From: Loxodes magnus
Lineage: Eukaryota > Ciliophora > Karyorelictea > Loxodida > Loxodidae
DNA length: 64,000 bases
Direction: 5' to 3'
Assembly: GCA_946699065.1 (NCBI GenBank)
Contig: CAMPDV010001567.1
Span: 43,168 to 107,167 of the forward strand
This document shows, piece by piece, positions 25,194-37,300 of this stretch. The notes beneath the pieces are model-generated. The model saw nothing but the letters and a program-made list of their open reading frames with translations. It did no database searches and was not told the DNA's origin. The position numbers and the translations under genes are program-made. How positions within the stretch are numbered: the stretch's first letter is position 1; every line of letters starts with the position of its first letter.

Positions 25194-26859
25194 ATGGTAT
25201 ACTCACTAAAATAAACTTAGATAAATTAAGACTAAATATTTTACAAAATGTATCTTTTTATAGTTTTCCAAACAAAAGTTAATTACTAAAGATAGTTAAT
25301 AAAAAGGAATATAAATATAATTTAAATTAGGAAAACTATAAATAATCTAAAAATCTAGCTTATTTTAATGCCTAAGCTTCAAATAATTCTATAGCTATCT
25401 ATATCATCTTTTTATGTTTTAATCTTTTGTAATGTTTAAGATTAATAAATGATGATGTGCTATAAAGCAAAACATGTAGTATTGTTGATTAGGAACAATA
25501 AGATATAGAATAATAGTAGATTAATAAAATATATTAAGAGTAAATAATAATCTATTAGATTAGTTTTAAATAACTTATATTAGCTAATCTAATATTTATA
25601 TTATCTCATACTTATTATAAAGAAACCTATTATGTTAAGTTTACTTTTTCAATTAATTCAGAAAATAATAATAGAAGATATTAAAAATATTTTTCTTTCT
25701 TAAAAGCTATTTATTTTCTTAGTAGCGAATAACTTATTTTAATAAAGAGAGTATTAACAGCGGTAGCAATATAATATAGATTTATATAGAATAATAGAAT
25801 TAAGATTTTATCTTTAAATAATCTAGAATAATTTAGGTATTATTAATTTAAAATGATAATTACAAAAATAACATAAATAATAAATATTAGTTTGCTATAA
25901 ATGAGAAAGTTATCTAAATGTATTAATTATAACTAATCTAATATCTTTATTAATTAAAGAGAAATTAAATAATAACTAATAAAGCTAAAAGGATAAAATT
26001 TTAAGTATTTAATAAACAAAATTAAACATATTAAAGCTTATTTTAATAATAAAATTAAATATTACTATTTAATAATTGTAAGATAAAATTAGTGATACAC
26101 CATTTATAGTTAGTTTAAATATTTACTTTCTACTACTTATATTTATTACATTTATATATTTTGCTTAGAATCAACATTAAAATAAATAAATTAGTTTATT
26201 ATTTTAAGAAAGACCTTTATAAATAAAAAGTTTTAATGAAATAGTAGTAAGAAAGTGGATAAATAAAAGAGTTTATCTTATAAATACTAAAAATGCTTTG
26301 TTTTAAATAATTTGATGTTTTTTAATATTTATTCAAACTAATTAATAAGAAACCCAATTTTATTTCATTTTATTTAATTAGTAAAAAGCTTAAATAAATC
26401 ATTTTTTTTGATTAAATGTAAGTGAAAAGCAATAATTAATAACAATAGCTTTAAAAAAATTGTAATATTTTATTTCTCATTTAAAAGGGTCTATAAAGAA
26501 ATAAGGTTTTCTTATTAAGAGTCTTTGATTAAAAGAACAAATAAGTTGTAATTAATGGATGCATATTAAAGTTATTATAATAAGGATATAATTCTTCGTT
26601 ATAAACTTTTGAAATAAAAATTTATCCTTTTATTTAAAAGTAAAATGATATAAAATAATTAAAATTTTAAAAGCTTGTACACTATTAGTTTAATATCTTA
26701 TCTTGTTTTAAGACAAAAATAGAAAAATCAATGTTTAAGAAGATATTTATAAGTATACTTAATAAATAATTTAATTGTTTAATTTTATTGAAATTAAGTA
26801 AGTAAAATTTATTGAGTTATTTTATTTAAATAGTTATTTAAGTAAGTTATAAAATTAAA
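25194..26859. repeat. repeat arm R3 (WD40 upstream region, short form)
   Basis: It begins CTCACTAAAATAAACTTAG, exactly as R5 does at 48958, with about 260 bases found only in R3 and R5. From about 25450 it carries the same region as R1/R2/R4 between gene M and the WD40 gene, and runs to the WD40 start codon. It lacks genes M and E. It contains the uninterrupted version of the LINE copy 2 target (AAAGAGAAATTAAATAATAA near 25955), and an extra segment of about 200 bases (25930-26130) shared with R5 but absent from R1, R2 and R4. Confidence 0.8.
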
Positions 26860-27946
26860 ATGGAGAAAAAGGAAACGGAGAAAAAAGAAAAGCAATTTAC
26901 TAAAAGTATTTTTTTAAGAAAACTTTTAAGAGCGAGAAGCCACATCCTGGGGAAAATATCTCTACTTCATTTTAAGTATGAAATTCTGCCTAACTTATGC
27001 TACTAAAAGTTAATAAATAAGATCAGTCATGACCAAAGTAAAGGTATTTCTTTAATATTTTTTAGACTAAATCCTTACTGGTCACACTTAGCCTGTGTAA
27101 TCGGTAGCCATATCAAGTGACCTGAATTGAATTGTATCAGGTTCAGGATATCCTGAAAATTCGATAAAGATCTGGAATTTCCAGACAGGTGCTCTCCTAA
27201 AAACTATAGCAGGACATACTTCTATTGTTTTATCGGTAGTAATCTCCCCAGACTCTAGTTACTTAGTATCAGGATCTTCTGACTAAGCCATAAAGATCTG
27301 AAACTTATAGACTGGTGCTCTCGTAAGAACTTTAACGGGGAATACTTCTCATGTTTACTCGGTAGCAATCTCTAATGACTCTAGCTACATAGTATCGGGA
27401 TCTGGAGATAAAACCATAAAGATCTGAAACTTATAGACTGGTGCTCTCTAAAGAACTTTAACGGGACATACTAATGCAGTTATATCGGTAGTAATCTCCT
27501 ATGACTCTAGATATATTATATCGGGATCTGGTGATACAACTATAATGATTTGGGATTTCTAGACTGGTCAGCCTGTGCGAGCTCTTACTGGGCATTCTTA
27601 TTCAGTTTTATCGGTAATAGTGTCTAAGGATAATAGGTATATAATATCTGGTTCTCGGGACAGTACAATTAAAATATGGGAGTTCTCTTCTGGTTAGTGT
27701 ATTCGTACTCTTCAAGGTCACGTAGATGGTGTACGAAGTATTCAGTTAAGCGTTGATTCAAGTGTTATCTTTTCTGGTTCATGGGATAAAACAATCAAGA
27801 TATGGAACTTTGATAAGGGTGAGTGTATATAGACTTTGTAAGGGCATACATCGTATATATATTCTATGGCATAGAGTGTTGATAATAGATGGTTGGTATC
27901 GGGAGCTAGTGACAAGACGATTAGAAAGTGGAGAGTTTCAAATTGA
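26860..27946 (+). CDS. WD40-repeat protein, copy 1 (352 aa)
   Basis: Two exons (26860-27037 and 27066-27946) joined across a 28-nt GTAAAGG..TTTTAG intron give a 352-residue protein ending at TGA. A basic leader of about 60 residues precedes seven WD40 blades, enough for one closed propeller. They show GHT..V.SV.ISxDSxYIVSGSxDxTIKIWNxQTG in sequence, with the conserved GH, D and the final W. Several blade Trp residues are TGA, others TGG, and Gln is often TAG/TAA. No catalytic domain is present; WD40 propellers of this kind are protein-binding scaffolds, and the partner is unknown. The three copies here have identical exon and intron lengths, so all three appear to be genes rather than relics. 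Confidence 0.9.
27038..27065 (+). other. 28-nt intron of WD40 copy 1
   Basis: GTAAAGG at the 5' end, TTTTTTAG at the 3' end. Its removal joins the basic leader to the first WD40 blade in frame (DQN|QILTGHT). The same 28-nt intron is at 41754-41781 (minus strand) and 56792-56819. Confidence 0.85.
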
Positions 27947-28530
27947 GTAACTTGCTATTTGACTTAATTAAATTTTACGATTAAATATATAAGATATTAG
28001 TTATTCATTTAAATGAATGTTTAATGATAACTATGTTTTTTGTTATATGAAATGTTTGCTTTATTTATTAAAAGGTTGTATATTCTTAAATATTCTTGTT
28101 TTAAAAAAAGTTTGAGTAATATAGGTTATAGAAATTAGTGAGGTATGTTGATTTAAAGTGGTAATGTTTAAAAATATTAAAAATATAATTTTGTTAAACG
28201 AAGACGTATAATAAGTTTAAGTTTAATTTTATTCTATAAAATTTTAAAGATTTATTTTTAGATTTTGTAAAAATTTCAAGTTAAACAAAAATTTTCACTT
28301 TTTTTGTGGAGTAGTTAAAATATTATTTATAAGGTTAAAGTTAGTTTATAATTTTGATTATTAATTATTAATTAAAAAATTTAATTAAGTATTTCATTTA
28401 TTTTATTTTTAATTAAATTTTGTTTTTTTATTATTTATTTTTTATGATTGATATTTATTATTGCTTATTATTATTTATTAATTATAATTAATTATTATTA
28501 ATTATTATTTATTATCATTATATATATAAA
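27947..28530. repeat. WD40 downstream flank, copy 1
   Basis: This is AT-rich DNA shared with the regions after WD40 copies 2 and 3 up to about 28510, including a (TTATTA)n-like low-complexity tract at 28440-28525. I see no gene. It separates the WD40 gene from the next reading frame. Confidence 0.65.
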
Positions 28531-29395
28531 ATGGCTTCTAAGAAATGACAGAACTTTGAACAAAACATTTAAACAGGAAAATTCTCTAAAAAATAAAAAA
28601 GCGAAATAATTACAATGAGTGGAAGTGAGAAATATGATTGATATGACGAACATTAACCATTTGGAAATCCAGAATTAAAAAAACTTCCGACACAAACTCA
28701 AATAGAAATATTATCTAAGTCATTAAAAGAGTTTATGTTTAAAAATAGATACCTCACTGATAAAGTAGAAAAATTAGAAAAACTAATAACGTCTTTACTT
28801 GAGAAACAATATTAATAATCATAAGAAATAGAAAAAAAACTGGAACAAAGAATTCTTTAAATTTAATAATAAATTCAGGTTACGCCTTTTTCGATTTAAC
28901 AGAATTAATCAGATCCTATGGAAATAGAAAATGAAGCCTCAAATTAAAATAAACAGTAAACGTTTATTTAAAATAAGTAGTAAATTTAAATTAAATAAGT
29001 GTTACAGGAATAATAGTTTAAAAGAAGAATAAAATGCTACGTGTGCAATAAATAACACCAATGAAAATACTGGTACTAACTAAGCTAAATTTAAAGAAAG
29101 AATAAATAAGATATTTTTAGAAAACTATTTAGGATATATCCAACATAAAGCGGAAAAATTTATAGAAAAAAATTCTTTAATTCAAATCTTAATCCTTGGA
29201 GAAATAATTAGGAACGGTAAGTGCAAGACAAAAACTATTCCGAATATTAAAGGATGATGCACTAATGAAGTGCTACACCGCCTAGCTAAGCCTAGTAGGA
29301 ATTCAAGACAAACTAATAGAGACAAGCTGATAGAATAGGTCAGATGGCTGACTACTAAGGCTTTAACAAAGCTTTTTAACTTTTTAACTTTTTTT
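28531..29395 (+). CDS. unrecognised helical protein, probably 3'-truncated
   Basis: The gene starts MASKKWQNFEQN at ATG 28531. Exon 1 (to 28976) holds an acidic/aromatic segment (EKYDWYDEHQPFGNPELKK) and a coiled-coil-like stretch (LTDKVEKLEKLITSLLEKQ), then a Gln-rich linker. A 31-nt GT..CAG intron (28977-29007) leads into a second, well-mixed exon with a basic helical part (NRDKLIEQVRWLTTKALTK). TGA is Trp in KKW, DWYDE and KGW. The frame runs on past 29395 into duplicated sequence from the 3' end of another gene, so its own C terminus is probably lost. The coiled coil next to LINE debris raises the possibility of an ORF1-type protein, but I cannot assign it. Confidence 0.55.
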
Positions 29396-32300
29396 TTAAA
29401 ACAATTCTTTTATAAGATAAACAGTGATAAGATGATATTATAATTTAAAAATAAATTTTTTTCTGCAAATTTATTTATAAAAAAAACTTAATTTTATGTG
29501 AGATTAATTGAAAATGTGCAAGAATTTGAGGAAATATAAAATAAATAGCTTATAAGATGCAATATATCATCAAAAATATTTAGAATTTTTCCTGCAAACT
29601 TATCTAGAATTCTTTTAGATAGATTAAGATAATCTTGAAGTTTAATATAAATTTATCAAAAATAACATCTAATACAATGCTGATTAAACATTACCATCCT
29701 TTATTCCAGACTCAAGTTATAACAAATATCTCCAGATCTTACTAACAGATATGTACGCCTAAAAGGGCTAACTCAGTATATAAAGAAGCACATATTATAT
29801 CTGGAAGAATCAACTAATAAGTAACTAATCTTCATGAAAAAGTGAAACAACATTCTGAATGACTTCTAGTCTAATTTGTGAAAGTTTGAAAAAACAAAGC
29901 AAAAAAGAAACTTTTACTTCTAAATGGAGATGCTAAAGAAATATTTTTACATACTAAGAAAATTAAAAAGCCTAAAATAATAAATTAAATGAACTTTAAT
30001 TAAGAAATCAAAAATAAATCCATTGATTCATGGGAGAATTGTACTTTTAACAAACATTCTAATCTAACTAAATAATAAATAAATCTTAGTAATTAAAAAA
30101 TAAATAAAATATAAGATAGTATTTAGGAAATTAAAGATTATAAACTCTCATATTTATAAAGATTTTATCTTTTTACCATACAAGAAATACAATAATTATA
30201 AAAGAAATTAAAAATGGAAAGGCAGCTGTTAAGACAGAATAAAAAGTGAACTTCTGAAATATGGTGGATAATATTTGATAATAATTCTTCACTCTTTTCT
30301 GAATAATATGTTAAGATTTGGAAGAATCCCTTAGGAATTAAATACATTGTCGATAATTCCAATATTTAAAAAAGGAAATAAAGATGACTGGAAAAACTGA
30401 CTACCTATTTCTCTTATTAATATTATTATAAAACTATATGATAAAGCTTTAACAAAAAGACTATACAATCTGCTTTATTAGAGAAATTTGATTCACCCTA
30501 CATAAATGGGATTTATGAAAATTAGATAAACAACTTAATAAATTTGAATAATATAACAAATAATTGATAACTATCGGAAAAGTGCTAAAAGTAAGACTAA
30601 ATTGATAGCAACACTGATAGATGTTTAAAAAATGTTTGACTCAATAGAAAGAAGACTTTTATTTGATTAACTTAAGAGAGTTAAACTATCACTTGGACTA
30701 ATAATAGCCTTAGAATCGTTTTACAAAAACCTAAATTCTTCATTTAAAATAGAGGAAAGAACATCAGAACATTATAATACAACAATGGAGTTATGTAAGG
30801 AAAGCCATATGGACCATATGACATAGTAATTAGATATTTGGAAAGTAAAAATACCTGATTGGGATTCAAATGCCAGGGTTGGAGTATTAGCTTCGCACGT
30901 AGACGATGAGCAGATGATTTGATTCTTCTTTCCAAAACTGCAAAGTAGACGAAGGAGTTAATAAATGAAACAAGTAAGCATTTTTACATAAACTCAATTA
31001 AAGATAAAATTTATCAAATCTGAATGCATCTAAATTTTAAAGAAACATTAAAAATAATAAAATTTAAATTTATGATTAGATAATTAACCAATTATTTAAA
31101 AGGAAAAAGTAACGTATTTAGATGTAATGCTACATTAGAAGAAGAATTTTAATCCTCATTGTAAAGAAGTCGCGTTCAAGTATTTAGCTGCAATGAAAAA
31201 AGCTGTTTTTTTAACTAATTAGATATAAGAATGTGATTTCTTGGCATTTTAAAACTTTATGCAAACTTTTTACATTACCTAAAGCAGAATATGGAGAGAA
31301 CTAGTACCATGGTGTATTCAGAGAGGAATAACTTGAGTTTTGAATAGAATTGAATCAAGTATGAGAATGATTTCAAGAAAAGCATTTTAAGCAGCAACTT
31401 CAGCAATTAATAAGTTATGTTTCATAGATTTAAACTGGTTATCTTTCAAACACATTATGACAATAAAGTTTTTTAAATTCTATTATAAAATGAAATAAGA
31501 AAGCATTAATTTTCCAACATCGACAATAGGCTCTCTTTTCATTACCAACTGAAAAATTTGATTTCAATGCTATGATAAAGTTTAGCGATTATCAGACATC
31601 TATAGTATCGCCCTGTAGAATTCCAAGATTAGTAGAAATTAAAAAATGTTTACTAAATATATAAGAGTCAAAAAAGAACAATATTTGTATAATACAGCTA
31701 CTCAAAAGTTTAAGAGCTAAAATATATACTAAGCAGTTTAGTAATCTTAACCAATTTTTAGTAATTACTTACACTAAGTTGAACAAATAATTTAGACAAG
31801 AAATTATCAGTATATATAAACTTAGAACCCAATCTTTTAATTTTAGAAAAGATCTTTAAGATCTTGATTATCCTATTGATAATCCCTACTGTATATGTGG
31901 AGAGTATGGTACATTTGAGGAGATTTTGAAATGTATATACTATTCTAATATAAGAGATTGAGAATTATGACTTAAGACGCATTATAATATATGATTAAGG
32001 ACTTATAAACTCCTTTCTAAAGTCTTATTTTAGATATTTAGATTTCTAAATAAAAAGATTTTACAAGAAACTTATATCAAGAAGATTAGAATGATTAGAA
32101 ATGGAAAAAGTAAAAATGGAGAAATAAAAGATGAGACTATAACAAGAGTAATTAAAAATTGATGAGTTCAAGATTATATTAAAAAGCATTAAAAACATTT
32201 ACTAATGTCTATAATTGAAGCAATTCTTGCAGTTATAGATGTCAAAAAATAATTTTAGTTTAAAATTTAAAATTGAAATAAACAGTTTCATACAATAACT

Positions 32301-32990
32301 CTTTTATTAAAGTTAAATATTATTACTAAATAGCTTTAATTTATAGCATTCATTTTTATAAATAAATATTAAAATTTAGGTTCTAAAAACTAATTAAATT
32401 GCTAAGCCATTTAAATAACTCTTTATTTAACTATAATTAATAAAACATAGAGAATATAAAGGAAGAAATATCTAAAAGGAATTGAAGTTCTAAGTAAACC
32501 AAAGGAAACTTTAGCTTTATTACTTTAATAATATAAAATTCTAAATGATAGCAAAATATAGTTTAAAATAATCCTTTATAATAGTAAGATATTAATATTA
32601 AAAATACTATATCAAAAATCTAAAATAATTCAATAATTATATGCTAGAATTAATTATCTTTGTATCAATTTAAAACTAATAAAGAGGATGCTTTTCATAA
32701 TTTTGATAAGAGTTTTAAATAATTGGTTAACAATAAGCATTTGATTACTAGATTATAAAAATATAAAAGTTCTCATTTGATAATTAATGTCTACAATAAT
32801 TAAAACAATAATTTAGTGAATTAAAAAGTAAATATAGTTAAACATACCTTTAGAGATAACTGTATAAAATAAAATTAATAAAGAATTATCAATAATTATA
32901 AATTTAATGAATGTATAATTTTTAGTTCTAAGTAATATAAGTAATTATAATAATAATCTTAACTAACTTTTATTATAAGTTAAGTATAAA
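29396..32990. repeat. segmental duplication, copy 1
   Basis: It matches 60417-64000 in the same orientation at an offset of about 31.02 kb, drifting by only about 4 bases over 3.5 kb. It begins with about 50 bases that in the other copy are the end of the gene at 58837-60447. A truncated RT pseudogene and a tmcB-like fragment follow. The right end of the match lies beyond the window in copy 2. Confidence 0.88.
29528..32262 (+). pseudogene. 5'-truncated LINE RT pseudogene (copy 5)
   Basis: It aligns by eye with 18535-21310 of LINE copy 1: it starts after the endonuclease and runs through RT and the C-terminal CCHC region (YCICGEYGTFEEILKC, with H replaced by E). RT motifs are damaged: AAGPDGI has lost bases near 30220, and the segment after the GSSHGP box near 30810 is deleted. 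The catalytic box reads RWADD with W as TGA (30907-30909), where copy 1 has TGG. It ends with the same GATGTCAAAAAA 3' region as the full element. It is not able to encode a complete enzyme. Confidence 0.8.
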
Positions 32991-33493
32991 TTATTAATTT
33001 ATATAAATTTAATTAAACATAATTATGTAAAATTAATTATTTTATAATTGTCAGTTTAAACAAATTTAAATATAAGCCATTATTATTCATTTCCTAATAA
33101 TAACAAAATTATACTTACATCAAATATTTAACTATAATTCAATTACTTTATTTCTTTAAAAACATATTTTAACTAAAACTATCCTTTAATATTATAAATG
33201 CTAAAACATTCAATTTTATCCTATCATTTTTATTATTTATATATATATCAACTATTATATTAGAAAGGCCCATATACCTTACAATTAATCAAATTAATTA
33301 TAATTATTAAAATTATTTATTTTTATTTTTAAAAATTAATCATTTCAAAATCTTATTCACTATTTAAAACTTTAAATCATAAGTAATAATAATCAACTAT
33401 AACACTTTAAATATTTAGACTTAATTCTATAATTATTGCCTTTCAACCATCCAAATTAACCTAAATTTAAAACTTTCTATATTTCATTCATGA
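32642..33493 (+). CDS. tmcB-like membrane protein fragment with PAS-like segment
   Basis: The frame (codons starting at 2 mod 3) reads a soluble part (NKEDAFHNFDKSFKQLVNNK, then KYKSSHLIINVYNN and VKHTFRDNC) and then hydrophobic helices (AKTFNFILSFLLFIYIS) before TGA 33491-33493. The soluble part resembles the PAS-like linker that sits before C-terminal helices in ciliate tmcB-like proteins. Nothing in frame upstream of 32642 is clearly coding, so this is a C-terminal fragment or a gene with unresolved introns. Its 3' end overlaps the minus-strand gene at 33393 by about 100 bases. The first half is repeated at 63660-64000. Confidence 0.45.
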
Positions 33494-34388
33494 TTCTCTT
33501 TCACTCTCATCGTTATAAAGAATTTTTTAGCTCATTAAATCTGTTAATGGGTTTTTAATATAATCTATTTTCTCTTCACTTTAGTTCTTAAAAATTTAAA
33601 TGGTTTTCTAAATATTATTGATGAAATTTTTTATGTACTTATCTAATTTAATTATCTTATCTTTTGTAAACTATTTATTAATATAGCTTAGTCATATAAA
33701 ACAAGTCTTTTACACTATTTTCCGTTAATTATTTTAAGTTTATTAAAAAATTTTTAAATATCTGTAAAAAGATTACGTTTGAAAATGTGCTCAAACGTAT
33801 CAAATTCCTATCTACTTAAGAAAAGTTTAATAAATTGAGTTTTGATATATAGATGATTCAGTTCATATTAAAAATTATAAATATAAGTAATTAATTTTTA
33901 GATTGAAATAGTTTCTTAAATTAGATGTCTATTGTATTTAGCGTATATTATTAAAGAATAAACTTTTTATATATTTCATATTAAATCAGCAAATCTTTTT
34001 GCTGTTGATATGACGGCATTTCTTTAAAGGCATTCTTAGAATAATTTTTTTAAAGTTAAATATTGCTATGCTTATTAAACTCTTTGAAATCATCAATTAT
34101 AATATCTATTTGCAAATATTCATAAGTAAGCAAGGTTTCGATTATCTTGGCAACTCTTCATTTTTAATAAATAGTTATCTTACTTCAGATTTATTTCTTT
34201 GCTCTGATTTTGAGAATAAAGATTAAATGGTGTAATTTTTATCTTTTTACTAAGTAGAATTATTTTTGTTAAATTGGAGCTAGCATTGCTGATATTATAA
34301 TGAAAGGTAAAAATCAACTATTATTCCCAACACTAGTGCAATATTTAATGACTTATAGATAGCTAATCTAAATCTTTCTCTTACACAT
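33393..34388 (-). CDS. unrecognised membrane protein, cut at its 5' end by LINE copy 3
   Basis: The minus-strand frame is open from 34388 to TGA 33393-33395 (about 330 codons). It has one clear hydrophobic helix near the start (WFLPFIIISAML), a charged middle (LQIDIIIDDFKEFNKHSN, KEMPSYQQQKD) and a polar C terminus (EWKRIMNEIQKVLNLG). TGA codons at WEW and elsewhere are read as Trp. The first possible ATG (34386-34388) lies only a few bases from the 3' end of LINE copy 3, so the original 5' part was probably separated by that insertion. Style and composition are like the tmcB-like genes in this window. Confidence 0.5.
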
Positions 34389-34392
34389 GTTG

Positions 34393-37300
34393 TTCTTAAA
34401 TTTAAATTTAACTAAAAGAGTCTTGAGACATCTTTTCATTGTTGGAATTACTTCCTTCAATTAAAGATGTTATAATGTTTTTTAAAAGTTTTTCAACTCA
34501 ACACTTTCTACTTTATCTTCTTCTTCAGCTTTATTATCTTCTTCATCAGTTTATTCATTCTAATCTTCCACTTGCTCATCTTTTTCTTCTTGTTCTTCTT
34601 TTCCTTCCTTATTTTCATTATTCTCTTCATCTTTATCTTGCTCTTTCGCTTCTTTACCCTTAGTCTCAGAACTTTCTTATTATAAGTTTTTTTCTAATTC
34701 GAATAATTCTAATCTCCTTTTAAGTAACATCCTATGGAAAATATTAATTTGCAGATCAATGTATTCTGCTTTGTTTTTTGGAAATTAATTGATATAATTT
34801 GGTCATAGGTTATTAATTTTCTAATTTCGCATTTTCCAATTTTTGCTATTAACTATTCTCACATATCTATATAGCAATCGCATTCCAGAATATGTTAAAA
34901 TTAATAAAATCTCCACACATACAATGGGAATTCTCAACTAAATAATGTCTGTCTTAAAGATCCTTACGTTGTAACTTTAGGTTCTGAGTTTGTATATACT
35001 AATTATTTCTTTTTGATACTATTTATTTAGTTTTGGATAGGTAATTTACGGGAATTATTATTATTATTCTAATTATTCTATAAATAACTTTGCAGTGGGC
35101 CTCCTTTTAGTCTTTTAATAGTTACTTCATAAAATTTATGTTGAATCTTACTTTTAATATATTTTGTAAAAGTATTAAAGCTACTATTATATTCCTAATT
35201 ATTAATATCTATTTCGTAACATTCAGATAGTCTTGTTACTTAATCTCTCTATAAATATCCTTCTTACCAATTGTTCTTAAAAAGGGAATTACTTATTAAT
35301 TAATTCTTCCTAACTACGCGTGAGTTTCTTTATATACTTGATTAGCTCTTTTAACTTCAATATACTTCTTTATGAGGTCTTTTGTAAGTTTATTATATTT
35401 AGGGTCTGGAATAAATGAACCTAATATTTCATCTGCATTATATTATATATTGCGTTTAATACATGAGTATTAATCCTCTAAATTATTCCTATCAATTTGA
35501 AAAATTCATTATAGTTTCAAAAAAATATTCTTAATATTTCTATCTGTCAATAGGGCCTTCCAGCCTGTTAATTTTATATTTTCCTAAAGTAATTATGTCC
35601 TAATAGACAATTGTGTTCAAGAGAAAATTTACCCTAATTGATATGTGATCAGTAAATAGTTAGTTATAATAAGCCTAGAAGTTTTCAAATTGATTAATAT
35701 TCAGATGATTGTTTATTACAATATAGCCATTACAATACATAAAATATGTTACTTTATGTATGTAAGTGTTGCTGTTCATATTATTTACTATTTCAAGATA
35801 CTTCTGAATAAGAAATTCCTAGAATCTGTTTGTACTATCATAGTCATTATTAGGATTATCTCCATAATCTTATAGGGAAGCATTGAAATCTCCCATTAGA
35901 ATATGTGGATTATTTGGGAATTTATTAAGTAGCAAATTAATATAGTCATATGCTTGGTCTTTTATGTTCTCATTTTAGCTATTATCTGGCATGTAACAGG
36001 ACGTAATAAATATATTGTCCAGTTTGGCTATGATAAATCGATTCTAGGATACATCAATTATATTAGTTTCTTCAGTACTATTGAGTTCTTCTTTAATAAC
36101 TAGATATACACCTCTTCCTTTTCCTGAATTTTGTAATAAGTCCTATAACCTTATATTAATATTGGATAGAAATCTTGTTTTTACCAAGTTTCATTAATTG
36201 AAAAAATGTCAATACTATTTTCTCTTATGAATTCTTCTACTTTATATAGTTTACTTGCTAATCCATTTATGTTGACATATCCAATCTTAATTTGATTGAC
36301 GCAACTTCTTTTTTAGTGATTATCTTGATCTAAATTAATTTGTTTTCCTTGTTGATTTAGTTAAGAGCCTCCTTTCAACCCAGGTTCATAAATTAAAATT
36401 TCTTTTTTTGTCCCCTCATTTCAAGATGAATATTTTTTTAATGTTATTTATTTTAGTCATAAAATTAAATTATAATATAGAGATATTTTCAGCTATATAT
36501 CTTTAATAATCTCTTATCAATGTTAATTTTAACTACTTGACTGTCAATCTATCCTTTATCAAGTCCTTAGTCAAATACAACGTATCTGCTTTAAATTATA
36601 GTTTGGAAATTAGTTCTTCTTCAAAAGTTAGATATTATAAAGTCTCTTAGCTATTTTAACATTGTAATTTTTTATAAAAGCCTAATTTTGTTCCATTTTA
36701 TTGATATGTTATTTAGTAGATGGAAAATATGGATCTGGATATTTTCTCTTTAATTAATTTATAGAATCTTATTCCAAAGAATTTCTTAAGTATCCTATTT
36801 TAGATTTTATAAATGAGAGTTGCTGAAAATCTAAAAAGATTATTCACAGAATTTTATGGATAGAAATGTTAAATTGGAAGAAATTTACTACTTTAAAATT
36901 TGGCTCTATTTCAGATTTTCCATTAAAGTATATTTTTCTGATGCAAATTTATCAAAAGCTTTAAATTGATTAGTTGCTCGTTAATTTATCATATTATTTC
37001 TACAATTTTATGTATTTAGAATCAATAAAGTCACACTAGGAAATTTAATTCAAATGTAGTAGGTCTGTTCCAGTAGCCGTATCTAAATTCTAAATAATTG
37101 TTTTAATTTTTTAATCACTAGATTAAATTTCAACCTGTGTGTAATCATTCTATAGTTAAGGTATTTTTGTTTATCTGAAAGCATCTTTAAATTCTTGGAT
37201 ATACTTATTTTTTACAAATATAATGAACTTAATATGCTTTAATAATTCAATTCTTTAAGTTATTGATTCTATTAAAGATTATTATATAAATCCTATTTCT

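Noticed and set aside
28440..28525. TTATTA-type tract considered as a tandem-repeat array or CRISPR-like repeat
   Set aside because: It has no unit/spacer structure; it is AT-rich low complexity shared by the WD40 downstream flanks.
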